Below are positions 43,962-53,460 of a stretch of DNA of 64,000 nucleotides, one piece after another (position 1 is the first letter of the stretch; every line of letters begins with the position of its first letter). The position numbers and the translations under genes are program-made. The stretch is taken from assembly GCA_944367565.1 (NCBI GenBank), contig CALVWR010000010.1:1-64000 (forward strand), given 5' to 3'. The notes under the pieces are model-generated. The model was not told where the DNA came from. It did not search any database and saw only the letters and a program-made list of their open reading frames with translations. The stretch comes from an uncultured Clostridia bacterium. Lineage in GTDB: Bacteria; Bacillota; Clostridia; Christensenellales; Borkfalkiaceae.

Positions 43962-46187
43962 ATGAAAGCATGGGAAGAATTTCAGGGCGGCAAATGGCAG
44001 ACGGAGATCGACGTGCGCGATTTTATCATGCTGAATTATACGCCGTATTACGGTGACGAGAGCTTTTTAAGCGCGCCGACGGCGCGCACGTCGGCGCTGA
44101 ACGCGAAGTTTAACGCACTTTTGAAGGAGGAACGGGAAAAAGGCGGCGTTCTCGGAATCGATACCGAAACGGTGTCTTCGCTGCTCAATTATCCTGCGGC
44201 GTATATCGATGAAGATCTGGAACTGATCGTGGGGTGTCAGACGGGTGCGCCGTTGGTTCGCGGCGTCAATCCCTTCGGCGGAATCCGTATGGCGCGCGCG
44301 GCGTGCAAGGCGTACGGGTATGAACTGTCCGGGAAAGTGGAAGATGAATTCAAGTACAGAACCACCCATAACGACGGTGTTTTCCGCGTTTACGGGGAAG
44401 AGATGCGTAAAGTGCGCCACGCGGGGATCATCACGGGGTTGCCGGACGCATACGGCAGGGGGCGGATCATCGGGGATTATCGGCGCGTCGCGTTGTACGG
44501 CGTGGACAGACTGATCGAGGAAAAGAAAAAGGATAAAGCGGAAGTGATCCTCGGAGAGATGAATACGGAAACAATCAAACTTTCGGAAGAGCTGTACGAA
44601 CAGATCGAGTTTTTAGAAAAGCTCAAAGCCATGGCTGCCCTTTATAAGCGGGACATTTCCCGCCCCGCGGAAAACTTTCAGGAGGCGGTGCAGTGGATCT
44701 ACTTTGCCTATCTTGCGGCGAACAAGGAGCAGAACGGCGCGGCGATGAGCCTGGGAAGAGTGAGCACGTTTCTCGATATTTATGCCGAACGCGATCTGAA
44801 AAAGGGCGCTTTGACGGAAAGCGGCGTGCAGGAAATCGTCGATCATTTCGTCATCAAATTGCGCGGTATGCGCCATCTGCGCACGCCGGAATACAACGAG
44901 CTGTTCGGCGGGGATCCGATGTGGATTACCGAAAGCATCGGCGGCATGGCGGAAAACGGCGCGACTTTGGTTACAAAAAATTCCTATCGGTTTTTACATA
45001 CGCTTTACAATCTCGGCAGTTCGGCGGAGCCGAATCTCACGGTTTTGTGGTCGGAAGCGCTTCCCGGAAACTTCAAGAAATATGCCGCGAAAGTTTCGGC
45101 GGAAACCGATTCCATACAGTATGAAAACGACGATCTGATGCGGCGGGACGGCGGGGACGATTATGCCATCGCGTGCTGCGTAAGTCGCATGAAAATCGGC
45201 AAGCAGATGCAGTTTTTCGGCGCGAGATGCAATCTTGCCAAAACGCTGTTAATGGCGCTCAACGGTGGCGTGGATGAGCGCTACTTTATGCAGATCGGAC
45301 CGAAAATGCCGGTCTACGAAGGGGACGTTCTCGATTATGAAGAAGTAGTGAAGCGCTTTGATTTTTACCTTGCGTGGCTGGCAAAAACGTATGTAAATAC
45401 CATGAACGTAATCCACTTCATGCACGATAAATACGCGTATGAGAAATTGCAGATGGCGTTGCACGATACGAAGGTGGAGCGACTGATGGCGTTCGGCGTG
45501 GCGGGGCTCAGTGTAGTGGCGGACTCTCTTTCCGCAATCCGATATGCAAAGGTGAAGCCGATCAGAAACGAGAACGGAATCATCGTGGATTTTGAAACCG
45601 AGGGGGCGTTTCCGAAGTTTGGCAACGACGACGACAGGGTGGATTCCATCGCGAAAGAACTGCTGGAAAAACTGTATAATGAGCTGTGTAAAACGCCGTG
45701 TTACCGCGGTGCGAAACATACGCTTTCCGTTCTGACCATTACGTCGAATGTGGTGTACGGAAAGAAAACGGGCGCAACGCCCGACGGAAGAAAAGCGGGG
45801 GAACCCTTTGCTCCGGGAGCGAATCCCATGCATAATCGGGAAGAAAACGGCGCGCTCGCCTCTCTCAATTCCGTGGCGAAACTTCCTTACGGGATCTGCA
45901 AGGACGGCATCTCCAACACCTTCTCCATCGTCCCGGATGCGCTGGGAAAGACGGATGAACAAAAAGTCAATAATCTTGTTGCCGTTCTGGACGGATATTT
46001 TGCGCAGGACGCGCACCATCTCAACGTGAACGTGCTGAATCGGGAGAAACTGATTGAGGCGATGGAGGATCCCGAACGCTATCCGAACCTGACGATACGC
46101 GTGTCGGGATATGCGGTGAATTTTCATAAACTTACCAAGGAACAGCAAAGGGAGGTCATTTCGAGGACCTTCCACAAGGCGATGTGA
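43962..46187 (+). CDS. pflB: Formate C-acetyltransferase (pyruvate formate-lyase)
   Basis: Glycyl-radical enzyme converting pyruvate and CoA to acetyl-CoA and formate, giving one-carbon units and fermentation products. 741 residues with the Cys-Cys active site ([14 protein letters not shown]) and the radical Gly716 in [12 protein letters not shown]. The start at 43962 follows AAGGAG; the in-frame upstream ATG extension to 43923 lacks such a site. Its activase follows 1 bp later. Expression is probably set by the ZTP riboswitch, linking PFL to folate one-carbon status. Confidence 0.95.
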   Translation: MKAWEEFQGGKWQTEIDVRDFIMLNYTPYYGDESFLSAPTARTSALNAKFNALLKEEREKGGVLGIDTETVSSLLNYPAAYIDEDLELIVGCQTGAPLVRGVNPFGGIRMARAACKAYGYELSGKVEDEFKYRTTHNDGVFRVYGEEMRKVRHAGIITGLPDAYGRGRIIGDYRRVALYGVDRLIEEKKKDKAEVILGEMNTETIKLSEELYEQIEFLEKLKAMAALYKRDISRPAENFQEAVQWIYFAYLAANKEQNGAAMSLGRVSTFLDIYAERDLKKGALTESGVQEIVDHFVIKLRGMRHLRTPEYNELFGGDPMWITESIGGMAENGATLVTKNSYRFLHTLYNLGSSAEPNLTVLWSEALPGNFKKYAAKVSAETDSIQYENDDLMRRDGGDDYAIACCVSRMKIGKQMQFFGARCNLAKTLLMALNGGVDERYFMQIGPKMPVYEGDVLDYEEVVKRFDFYLAWLAKTYVNTMNVIHFMHDKYAYEKLQMALHDTKVERLMAFGVAGLSVVADSLSAIRYAKVKPIRNENGIIVDFETEGAFPKFGNDDDRVDSIAKELLEKLYNELCKTPCYRGAKHTLSVLTITSNVVYGKKTGATPDGRKAGEPFAPGANPMHNREENGALASLNSVAKLPYGICKDGISNTFSIVPDALGKTDEQKVNNLVAVLDGYFAQDAHHLNVNVLNREKLIEAMEDPERYPNLTIRVSGYAVNFHKLTKEQQREVISRTFHKAM

Positions 46188-46188
46188 T

Positions 46189-46896
46189 ATGCAGGGAATT
46201 ATTTCGAGTGTGCAGTCGCTCGGCACGGTGGACGGACCGGGCGTAAGGACCGTCGTATTTTCTGCGGGCTGTCCGCTCAGGTGTGCGTATTGTCATAACC
46301 CCGAAACGTGGGAGATGAAGGGGGAGCGCGTGGAGCATACGATTCTTGCGGAAAAGATCCTTCGCTTCAAGCCGTATATCAAAAACGGAGGCGTAACGCT
46401 GAGCGGCGGGGAACCGCTCATGCAGGGGGCATTTTTTGCCGCGCTGGCTGAAAAGCTGAAGAGTGAGAGCCTTTCCGTCGCTCTCGATACTTCCGGGAAT
46501 TATACCGACGAAAATACGGCAAAACTGCTTTCTTTAACCGACCTTGTTCTTCTCGACGTAAAGTTCAACTCGGAAGAAGAATACCGCCGGTATACCGGCG
46601 GCAGCCTGCAAAAAACCTTACGGTTTTTATCGGGGCTTTGCGATGCGGATATTCCCGTATGGATCCGTCAGGTTGTCCTGGAAGGGATCAACGACGGGGA
46701 GGAGAATGCGATGAAACTGAAGTCGATTCTTGCGCCGTACCGGAAGGTCATCAAGAAAATCGAACTTCTGCCTTTCCGAAAAATCTGCCTTGAAAAATAT
46801 GATAGAATGAATATAGAATTTCCTTTGAAAAATCTGGCGGAAACGCGAAAGATTACGTTAGATAGAATGAATGCTGTTTTGGCAGCGGATGACTGA
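46189..46896 (+). CDS. pflA: Pyruvate formate-lyase activating enzyme
   Basis: Radical SAM enzyme that installs the glycyl radical on PflB. 235 residues; [4Fe-4S] motif C28-x3-C32-x2-C35 (GCPLRCAYCHN), substrate-side SLGTVDGPGVR start and the SAM-binding LSGGEPL. It starts 1 bp after the pflB stop, in the same riboswitch-controlled transcript, and is followed by a terminator. Confidence 0.94.
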   Translation: MQGIISSVQSLGTVDGPGVRTVVFSAGCPLRCAYCHNPETWEMKGERVEHTILAEKILRFKPYIKNGGVTLSGGEPLMQGAFFAALAEKLKSESLSVALDTSGNYTDENTAKLLSLTDLVLLDVKFNSEEEYRRYTGGSLQKTLRFLSGLCDADIPVWIRQVVLEGINDGEENAMKLKSILAPYRKVIKKIELLPFRKICLEKYDRMNIEFPLKNLAETRKITLDRMNAVLAADD

Positions 46897-46915
46897 GAAT
46901 AATGCCTGAGTTTAC

Positions 46916-46965
46916 AAACGGAAAACGCGGATGAAACGATCCGCGTTTTCCGTTTGCCGTTTTTT
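46916..46965 (+). terminator. Terminator after pflA
   Basis: 17-bp perfect stem (46916-46932 with 46939-46955), six-base loop, then GCCGTTTTTT. Confidence 0.85.
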
Positions 46966-46974
46966 AAAAAGGGC

Positions 46975-47003
46975 TTGAAAAGAGCGGGAAAACATTGTAT
47001 AAT
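46975..47003 (+). promoter_or_regulatory. glpK promoter, leaderless type
   Basis: TTGAAA (46975-46980), 17-bp spacer, TATAAT (46998-47003), then 6 nt, then the glpK ATG at 47010. A near-consensus promoter leaves no room for a ribosome-binding site. Confidence 0.75.
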
Positions 47004-47009
47004 GTTACT

Positions 47010-48488
47010 ATGAAAAAATATATCATTGCAATTGACGAAGGGACGACGAGTACCCGCGCGGCGCTTTACGACATCGCGAAAAAGAAGATCGTAACCATAA
47101 CTTCGCGGACGTTGGAACAGGCATATCCGCAAGACGGATGGGTAGAGGAAAACGCCGCCGAGATCTACGCGGAAACGCTTTCCGTTTTGGTGGAAACCAT
47201 TGAGTCTGTCGAAGAGGTGGAAGACATCGCCGGCATCGGTGTTACCAACCAAAGGGAGACGGTGGTCGCGTGGAATAAAAAGACGGGGCGCCCCGTGTAT
47301 AACGCCGTAGTGTGGCAGTGTCGGAGGACGGCGCGGGAGTGTGAAAATCTAAAAGAACGGTATGCCGATCTGATCTACGAAAAGACGGGACTCATTCCCG
47401 ATGCCTATTTTTCTGCAACGAAGATCAAATGGATTTTGGAGAACGTTGCGGAAGCGCGTCGGCTTGCCGAGGAAGGAAATCTCTGCGTCGGCACGGTGGA
47501 CAGCTATCTTCTTTTCAAGCTGACGAACGGCAGATCGTTTGTCACCGATGTAAGCAACGCTTCCCGAACCATGCTGTTCAACATCCGCACGCTCGCATGG
47601 GATCGGGACCTTCTCGATATGTTTTCCATTCCCGAATCGGTGCTTCCGCGCGTGGTCGATAACGATGAAGTTGTCGGGCATTTTGAATACGAAAAGTCAA
47701 AAATTCCCCTTTGCGGCATTGCGGGAGATCAGCAGGCGGCGCTTATCGGACAGTGCTGTTTTCGAGAAGGAGAGGCAAAAATTACCTACGGAACAGGGAT
47801 GTTCATGCTCTATAATATCGGCAAAAACATCCCACCCGCGAATGAACTAGTGCTTACCACCGTCGCGTATCGATTGAAAGGTAAAGTGACGTATGCGTTG
47901 GAAGGAAGTGTGTTCAACGCCGGCAGCGCGGTACAATGGCTGCGCGACGAACTCGGTTTGCTGAGTCGGTCGGAGCAAAGCGAAAAAATGGCGAAGAAAG
48001 TGCCGGACAACGGCGGCGTTTACATCGTGCCGGCGTTTACCGGACTCGGCGCGCCGTATTGGAAAAGCGATGTTCGCGGCGTCATCACGGGACTTACGCG
48101 GGGAGCGAACAAGAATCATCTTGTCCGGGCGGTGCTGGAAGCAATGGCGTATTCCGCAAAGGATTTATCCGGTGTGATGGAAAAGATCAGCGGTTTTTCC
48201 CCGAAGGTCATCCGTGCGGACGGCGGCGCTTGTAAAAACGATTTTTTAATGCAGTTTCAATCCGACGTGCTCGGCGTGGAAGTAGACCGTCCCGAATGTC
48301 CGGAAAGCACGGCGCTCGGCGCGGTATATCTTTGCGGGTTGGGACTCGGGATTTTTTCCTTTTCCGGACTGAGCGCGCAAAGAAAAACCGAAAAGCTGTT
48401 CTGTCCGTCGTCCGATCGGGAATATTTTGAAAAACAGTATGCAGGCTGGAACAAGGCGGTAAAAAAATGCCTTTCCTGCGAGGATTAA
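47010..48488 (+). CDS. glpK: Glycerol kinase
   Basis: ATP-dependent phosphorylation of glycerol to sn-glycerol 3-phosphate. FGGY kinase of 492 residues with the phosphate motif AIDEGTTSTRA, substrate segment TNQRETVVAWNKKTGRP, and GIAGDQQAALIGQCCF. The start at 47010 gives the family's usual N terminus (MKKYIIAIDEGTTS); a start five codons earlier would lie in the -10 box. The codon has no Shine-Dalgarno and coincides with the predicted transcript start. No glpF or glpD is adjacent. Confidence 0.94.
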   Translation: MKKYIIAIDEGTTSTRAALYDIAKKKIVTITSRTLEQAYPQDGWVEENAAEIYAETLSVLVETIESVEEVEDIAGIGVTNQRETVVAWNKKTGRPVYNAVVWQCRRTARECENLKERYADLIYEKTGLIPDAYFSATKIKWILENVAEARRLAEEGNLCVGTVDSYLLFKLTNGRSFVTDVSNASRTMLFNIRTLAWDRDLLDMFSIPESVLPRVVDNDEVVGHFEYEKSKIPLCGIAGDQQAALIGQCCFREGEAKITYGTGMFMLYNIGKNIPPANELVLTTVAYRLKGKVTYALEGSVFNAGSAVQWLRDELGLLSRSEQSEKMAKKVPDNGGVYIVPAFTGLGAPYWKSDVRGVITGLTRGANKNHLVRAVLEAMAYSAKDLSGVMEKISGFSPKVIRADGGACKNDFLMQFQSDVLGVEVDRPECPESTALGAVYLCGLGLGIFSFSGLSAQRKTEKLFCPSSDREYFEKQYAGWNKAVKKCLSCED

Positions 48489-48861
48489 AAAATCGTTTGC
48501 TCGTTCTTCCGGCGTCGAAAACTCTCTTTTGTCCATGTGCTTTGCGAATTTAAAAAATTTTTGCCGTCTGCGGGACAAAAGGGGCAAAGATCACGTTGTA
48601 ATCATAAAAAGAAAGCGATTCGGGCGATGATGAAGCGAAGTGCGGTATGAAAGGAACGTCCTTGCCTTATTTCGTTACATTTTTATCATCGTCGGTCTTA
48701 GTGTGCTTGTCCGGTTGCCTGAAAATGGCAAAATGAGGAAATTCAGATGTGAATTTTCCGAAATGTCGGCGGAAAAAGAAAGACATTTTAAAAAGGAAAC
48801 GCCGGATCGTATCGGATAGTCGACAGGAAAGACGGAGAACGATCAAATACAACTCCGAAAG
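48489..48861. other. Non-coding stretch after glpK
   Basis: No intact gene, terminator or promoter could be supported here. Codon-like composition near its right end may belong to the decayed repeat protein that follows. Confidence 0.5.
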
Positions 48862-49043
48862 CCTGAATCCGAAAATCCGCTGATTCCCGAAAACCCGACA
48901 AGAGAAGGCTATCTGTTCGGCAGGGATTTAAGGATGAAGCCTGCATTGAAGTGTGGGATTTTGAAACAGATACGATTGTAAAACCTGCGGAAGGATATTA
49001 CGAAAATAAAATTTACGCCAAATGGAATCAAAAATATGATTAA
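48862..49043 (+). pseudogene. Remnant of an InlB-type (Listeria-Bacteroides) repeat surface protein
   Basis: Two reading frames together spell an InlB B-repeat. From 48862 one frame gives PESENPLIPENPTREGYLFG; from about 48933 another frame gives DEACIEVWDFETDTI, then a variable part ending in IYAKWNQKYD and a stop at 49041. The consensus repeat joins these as NPTREGY-F-GW-KDEAC---WDF---V-----LYAKW. A frameshift lies near 48922-48932, and no start, signal peptide or further repeats are found. It looks like the last fragment of a lost cell-surface adhesin. Confidence 0.6.
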
Positions 49044-49058
49044 GAGGGAGAAGAGCAA

Positions 49059-49955
49059 ATGAAACGTTATCGGTTTACCTCGTTTGACGGAAAGAAGATT
49101 GCGGTGACGGAATGGAAGCCCGAAGGGGAGATCAGAGGACTTGTGCAGATTTCCCACGGAATGGCGGAACATTCTCTGCGTTATAACGAACTTGCAATGC
49201 GGCTTGTCGAATCGGGATATCTCGTATTTGCGGACGATCACCGCGCGCACGGGGAAACAGACCGTAAAACGCTCGGTTGGAGCGCGGGGGACATTTTCAA
49301 CGACACGATCAAAGACATGGCGTTGCTTGCGGAAAAATATCGCGCCGAATATCCGGGCAGAAAGATCGTGCTGTACGGGCATAGTTACGGTTCCTTTTTA
49401 ACGCAGGCATATATACAGCGCTATGCATCGTACGATGCCGCCGTCATCGGCGGAAGCGCACGCATGAACGGCGCGCTATCGTTCGGGGGGAAAGTGATTT
49501 CATCGCTCGGCTGCACGTTCAGGGGAGAACGGGCGGCGGGCGTGCTGATGCGCAAAATGACGTTTGATTCCTACAATAAAAAATTCAGGCAGGGCAACTT
49601 TGTGACTTCGGTAAAAAACGAGGCGGAGCGCTATGAGAAAGATCCGCTTTGCTCGTTTACATGCAGTTACGGTTTTTATAAAAGTTTCATGAGCGGGCTG
49701 ACGCGTCTGTATACGAAACGGGGATTGCATAAAATCGATAAAAACAAGCCGATTCTCATTCTTTCGGGAGAAAAGGATCCTGTCGGCGGCTGCGGAAAAG
49801 ATACCCGTAAATTATTTGCTTTGTATCAGAAGATCGGGATCAGGGACGTAACGCTCTGTCTTCTGCCCGAGTCGAGACACGAATATTTCAACGATAAAGA
49901 AAAGGAACGCGCGTATAAGGCGTTTTTCGATTTCGTCGCGCGCGTAACGGGGTGA
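49059..49955 (+). CDS. Alpha/beta hydrolase (monoacylglycerol lipase/lysophospholipase-like)
   Basis: 298-residue serine hydrolase of the YtpA/PldB group. Motifs: ISHGMAEHSLRY (oxyanion region), DDHRAHGET, nucleophile Ser109 in YGHSYGSF, acid in LSGEKDPVGG and His in ESRHEYFND. No signal peptide or membrane helix. The ATG follows AGAGGGAGAAGAG. The next gene begins 4 bp after the stop, so they are probably co-transcribed. Function is likely in lipid turnover; substrate unknown. Confidence 0.82.
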   Translation: MKRYRFTSFDGKKIAVTEWKPEGEIRGLVQISHGMAEHSLRYNELAMRLVESGYLVFADDHRAHGETDRKTLGWSAGDIFNDTIKDMALLAEKYRAEYPGRKIVLYGHSYGSFLTQAYIQRYASYDAAVIGGSARMNGALSFGGKVISSLGCTFRGERAAGVLMRKMTFDSYNKKFRQGNFVTSVKNEAERYEKDPLCSFTCSYGFYKSFMSGLTRLYTKRGLHKIDKNKPILILSGEKDPVGGCGKDTRKLFALYQKIGIRDVTLCLLPESRHEYFNDKEKERAYKAFFDFVARVTG

Positions 49956-49959
49956 CAAC

Positions 49960-50394
49960 ATGGAATACAGAAGATTCAAAAATGTTATAGTTCTCAAACT
50001 GAACCGCGGAGAGGAGATCGTTTCGTCGGTAAAGTCCGTGTGCGAGCGGGAAAAGGTGACCTTGGCAAAGATAAGCGGGATCGGCGCGGCGCAATCCGTA
50101 AAAGCGGGATTTTACGATGTGCAAACGCGCAGCTATCACACGAAGGAATATCGCGGCAACCTGGAAATCCTTTCGCTCGACGGAAACGTCACGCAGAAAG
50201 ACGGCGTTTATCTGCACCTGCATATTTCCTTTGCGGCGGAAGACGGCACGGCGTACGGCGGACATCTGAACGAAGCGGTCATCGGCGGCGCGGGAGAGAT
50301 CTTTCTGACCGTGATCAACGGAAAGGTTTTCCGGGAAATTGACGACGAAACCGGTCTGAACGTGTTTTTGTTCCCGCAGAACGGCATTTTTTAA
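49960..50394 (+). CDS. PPC (DUF296) domain protein
   Basis: 144-residue stand-alone PPC/PCC domain, the fold found in plant AT-hook proteins and widespread single-domain bacterial proteins of unknown function. Conserved marks are the N-terminal RGEEIVSSVKSVCE, the SGIGAAQSVKAGFYD segment, the HLHISFA strand and GGHLNEA, which in structures form a trimer with a metal-binding His cluster. No AT-hook is present, so DNA binding is not implied. Confidence 0.85.
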   Translation: MEYRRFKNVIVLKLNRGEEIVSSVKSVCEREKVTLAKISGIGAAQSVKAGFYDVQTRSYHTKEYRGNLEILSLDGNVTQKDGVYLHLHISFAAEDGTAYGGHLNEAVIGGAGEIFLTVINGKVFREIDDETGLNVFLFPQNGIF

Positions 50395-50442
50395 AATCGA
50401 CGGAAACTTTTACGAATGAGGACAAAATCCGATTTTTTTCAG

Positions 50443-50478
50443 CGCGGCGCCCCCGTTTTTGCGGGGGCGCCGCGTTTT
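50443..50478 (+). terminator. Terminator after the PPC gene
   Basis: 13-bp GC-rich perfect stem (50443-50455 with 50462-50474), T-rich loop, then TTTT. Confidence 0.82.
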
Positions 50479-50544
50479 GACGCAACGGCGCGTTTGCCGA
50501 TGAAAAAATCGCATTATATTTTTAAAAAATTTTCGTAAAATCCG

Positions 50545-50572
50545 TTGACAATACAAAAAAAACGGATATAAT
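50545..50572 (+). promoter_or_regulatory. htpG promoter
   Basis: TTGACA (50545-50550), 16-bp spacer, TATAAT (50567-50572). Transcription would start inside the CIRCE element. Confidence 0.78.
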
Positions 50573-50577
50573 TAAAT

Positions 50578-50604
50578 TTAGCACTTAAAACAAGCGAGTG
50601 CCAG
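50578..50604 (+). promoter_or_regulatory. CIRCE element (HrcA operator)
   Basis: TTAGCACTT, nine bases, GAGTGCCAG: matches the HrcA operator TTAGCACTC-N9-GAGTGCTAA at 15 of 18 positions. It overlaps the predicted htpG transcript start, the usual repressor position. Confidence 0.8.
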
Positions 50605-50638
50605 CAATAGCGTAAAATAATTGCTTAAAGGAGAAGAT

Positions 50639-52492
50639 ATGAAACAGTTTAAGACGGAATCGAAAAGAATTCTGGATCTGATGATCAATTCGATTTACAC
50701 AAACAAGGAAATTTTTCTCAGGGAGCTCATTTCCAACGCGAGCGACGCGATCGATAAGCGTCGTTTTATCGCGTTGACCGACGGGAGCGCGGCGACGGAA
50801 TACGAAATCAAAGTGACGGCGGACAAGGAAAAGAAGCAGCTCACTGTCGAGGACAACGGCATAGGGATGAGCGAAGGAGATATGGAGAAGAACCTGGGGG
50901 TGATTGCGGAGAGCGGCACGCTGGCGTTCAAGAAAGAGAATGCGGACGAAAAGGAGCTGATCGGGCAGTTCGGGGTCGGATTTTATTCGGCGTTCATGGT
51001 GGCGAAGACCATCGAGGTTTATTCGAAGAAATACGGCGAAGACAAGGCGTTCAAGTGGACGTCGTCGGGGGCGGAAGGATACACGGTCGGACCTGCGGAG
51101 AAGGAAGATTACGGCACGAAGATCGTGCTTACGTTGAAAGACGACGACGAAAATTATCGTTATTCTTCTTTACTTGAGGAATATAAACTTGCGGATCTGA
51201 TCAAGAAATATTCCGACTATATCCGTTATCCGATTAAGATGATGCGTACGCACTCGAGAAAGAAGGAGGGCAGCGAGGAATACGAGCAGGTAAGCGAACT
51301 CGAAACGGTGAACAGCATGATTCCGCTGTGGAAGAAGAGCAAGAGCGAAGTGACGAGCGAACAGCTTGCGGAATATTATAAAGATACGTTTCACGATTAC
51401 GAAGCGCCGCTCAAAAGCGTATATGCGAAGATCGAAGGGGCGGTGACGTACGATACGTTGCTGTTTGTGCCGTCGCACGCGCCGTTCGATTATTATTCCA
51501 AGGATTATAAGAGGGGGGTACGGCTGTACGCAAACGGCGTGCTGATCACGGAAAAGTGCGAAGATCTGTTGCCGGATTACTTCGGATTCATCAAAGGGAT
51601 CGTGGATTCGGGGGATCTGAACCTGAATATTTCGAGGGAGCTTCTGCAGCAGGACAGGCAGGTGAAGGCGATTGCAACGAGCTTGGAAAAGAAGATCGTT
51701 TCGGAACTGAAAAAAACCCTCGAAGAAGACCGCGAAACATACGACAAGATCTTTGCGGAATTCGGGCTGAGCATGAAATTCGGCGTTTATAACAATTTCG
51801 GAATGAAAAAGGATCTTTTGAAAGATCTGCTTATGTTCTATTCGTCGGAGGAGAAGAAGCTCGTAACGCTTTCGGAATACGTAAAGCGGATGAAGGAAGG
51901 ACAGACGGACATTTACTATGCGGCGGGCGAAACGTATGACAAGATCGACAAGTTGCCGCAGGTGGAAAAGGCGAAAGAAAAATACGAAATACTCTATCTG
52001 AAAGACGCGGTGGACGAATTCGTATTGCGGATTCTGGATTCCTATGAGGAAAAGAAGTTCAAGTCGGTAACGGCGGCGGATTTTTCGATGGAGAGCGAAG
52101 AGGAGAAGAAGTCGCTTGAAGAGAAAAACGAAAATCTGAAAGACGTACTCGCCTATCTCAAGGAAGAACTCAAGGATAAAGTAAAGGACGTACGGTTGTC
52201 GGGAAAAATGAAAACGTATCCCGCCTGCCTGACGAGCGGAGGAGAAATCTCCATTGAGATGGAAAAGGTGCTCAATTCCATGCCGAATGCGAACAACGCC
52301 GTCAACGCGGAGAAGATTTTGGAACTCAACGCCGATCATCCGATCGTGCAGAAACTGAAAAATCTGTATGAAAACGATAAGGACGCGCTGAAAAAGTATG
52401 CGTATGTACTTTACAACCAGGCGCGGCTGCTTGAGGGGCTGAGCATTGAGGACGTCACGGAGTTCGTCACCACGCTTTCGGATCTTCTTTAA
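50639..52492 (+). CDS. htpG: Molecular chaperone HtpG (HSP90)
   Basis: ATP-dependent cytosolic HSP90 chaperone, 617 residues. N-terminal GHKL ATPase motifs FLRELISNASDAIDK, VEDNGIGMS and IGQFGVGFYSAF, the middle-domain Arg-containing stretch (LNISRELLQQDRQ) and the C-terminal dimerisation part. The start at 50639 follows AAAGGAG; an in-frame upstream start at 50621 lies inside the site. Control through a CIRCE element suggests it belongs to the HrcA heat-shock regulon. Confidence 0.95.
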   Translation: MKQFKTESKRILDLMINSIYTNKEIFLRELISNASDAIDKRRFIALTDGSAATEYEIKVTADKEKKQLTVEDNGIGMSEGDMEKNLGVIAESGTLAFKKENADEKELIGQFGVGFYSAFMVAKTIEVYSKKYGEDKAFKWTSSGAEGYTVGPAEKEDYGTKIVLTLKDDDENYRYSSLLEEYKLADLIKKYSDYIRYPIKMMRTHSRKKEGSEEYEQVSELETVNSMIPLWKKSKSEVTSEQLAEYYKDTFHDYEAPLKSVYAKIEGAVTYDTLLFVPSHAPFDYYSKDYKRGVRLYANGVLITEKCEDLLPDYFGFIKGIVDSGDLNLNISRELLQQDRQVKAIATSLEKKIVSELKKTLEEDRETYDKIFAEFGLSMKFGVYNNFGMKKDLLKDLLMFYSSEEKKLVTLSEYVKRMKEGQTDIYYAAGETYDKIDKLPQVEKAKEKYEILYLKDAVDEFVLRILDSYEEKKFKSVTAADFSMESEEEKKSLEEKNENLKDVLAYLKEELKDKVKDVRLSGKMKTYPACLTSGGEISIEMEKVLNSMPNANNAVNAEKILELNADHPIVQKLKNLYENDKDALKKYAYVLYNQARLLEGLSIEDVTEFVTTLSDLL

Positions 52493-52526
52493 GGGTAAAA
52501 GCAGAACAGAATCGGGAATAAACGAC

Positions 52527-52566
52527 GCGCCCCGGAAGCCTTCCGCTTCCGGGGCGCAATTTTTTC
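52527..52566. terminator. Terminator between htpG and the convergent AraC gene
   Basis: 13-bp perfect stem (52527-52539 with 52545-52557), followed on the + strand by AATTTTTT. It may serve both convergent genes, though the minus-strand side has no good T-run. Confidence 0.8.
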
Positions 52567-52593
52567 GGTCCTGTTTCTACGGTTTCGCGCCGC

Positions 52594-53454
52594 TTATTCT
52601 TGCGATTTTTTCACGGATAAGCGGTATGCCGAAGTCGTGAGTCCGTAACACGTTCGGAAACGCTTAAGAAAATATTCATATTCGCGGAACCCCGACATAA
52701 ACGCGATATCCTTTGCGGAAAAATCGGAATTTTCGAGTAATTCCGCGGCGTGCTGCAAACGGAGCGCGTTGACATAGGCGATGACGGAGATCCCCTGACT
52801 TTTTTTGAAGATCTTGCATAGGTGCGAATGGGAAATGTGCATGGCGTCGGCGAGATATTTCACGGAAAAATCTTCGTTGAGATATTTCAGTTCGATAAAA
52901 CTTATGATTTGTTTCACATATTGATCCCGATAAAAAAATGCGGGTTCGGACCGTTCCTTTTCCAGGGAAGAAAGAAGAAAAAAGAGCGCGCCCGTAAACT
53001 CGAAATACCCGACTTTGCGGTCGGAGGCGGATCTTCGGAACAGATCTTTGAGCATAGCCTTCACGCGTTTTGCCGCGGGACAGGTCTGCACGGGTGTTTC
53101 CGGGGAAAATCCGCATTGCGAAAGGTATTCGGGTGCGTACGAACCTCCGATATCGAACCAGATGTATGCCCAGGGATCGTCCTTTTGCGGGTAATAGGAA
53201 AACACGCAGCGGTTATCAAGTAAAAAAATCTGGTTTTTTTCCACGGGAAAACTTTTCTTGTTCACGTTCAGAGTGCCGCGCCCTTCCAGAACGAAATGAA
53301 CGGTGCAGTGCGGTTGCGTCCGTGCGTAAGATTGCGGTTTTACATAGTGAAAATCGTTATAACCCGCGGATTTGAGAAAAAATTCATTTTCCGTGCGGTC
53401 CACGAAAAATTTTACGTATTCCCGGTGCTCGTGAAAAAAATCATCGTTATTCAT
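52594..53454 (-). CDS. AraC family transcriptional regulator
   Basis: 286-residue regulator with an N-terminal cupin-like sensor domain (~30-150, starting around the YARTQPHCTVHFVLEG stretch) and a C-terminal double helix-turn-helix (~180-280; first HTH in LADAMHISHSHLCKIFK, second in AKDIAFMSGFREYEYFLKRF). I start at 53454; the longer in-frame version would read through its promoter. The ATG has no ribosome-binding site and lies 6 nt after TATAAT. It is divergent from the oxidoreductase gene at 53592, its likely target. Confidence 0.87.
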   Translation of the reverse strand: MNNDDFFHEHREYVKFFVDRTENEFFLKSAGYNDFHYVKPQSYARTQPHCTVHFVLEGRGTLNVNKKSFPVEKNQIFLLDNRCVFSYYPQKDDPWAYIWFDIGGSYAPEYLSQCGFSPETPVQTCPAAKRVKAMLKDLFRRSASDRKVGYFEFTGALFFLLSSLEKERSEPAFFYRDQYVKQIISFIELKYLNEDFSVKYLADAMHISHSHLCKIFKKSQGISVIAYVNALRLQHAAELLENSDFSAKDIAFMSGFREYEYFLKRFRTCYGLTTSAYRLSVKKSQE

Positions 53455-53460
53455 AGAAAG

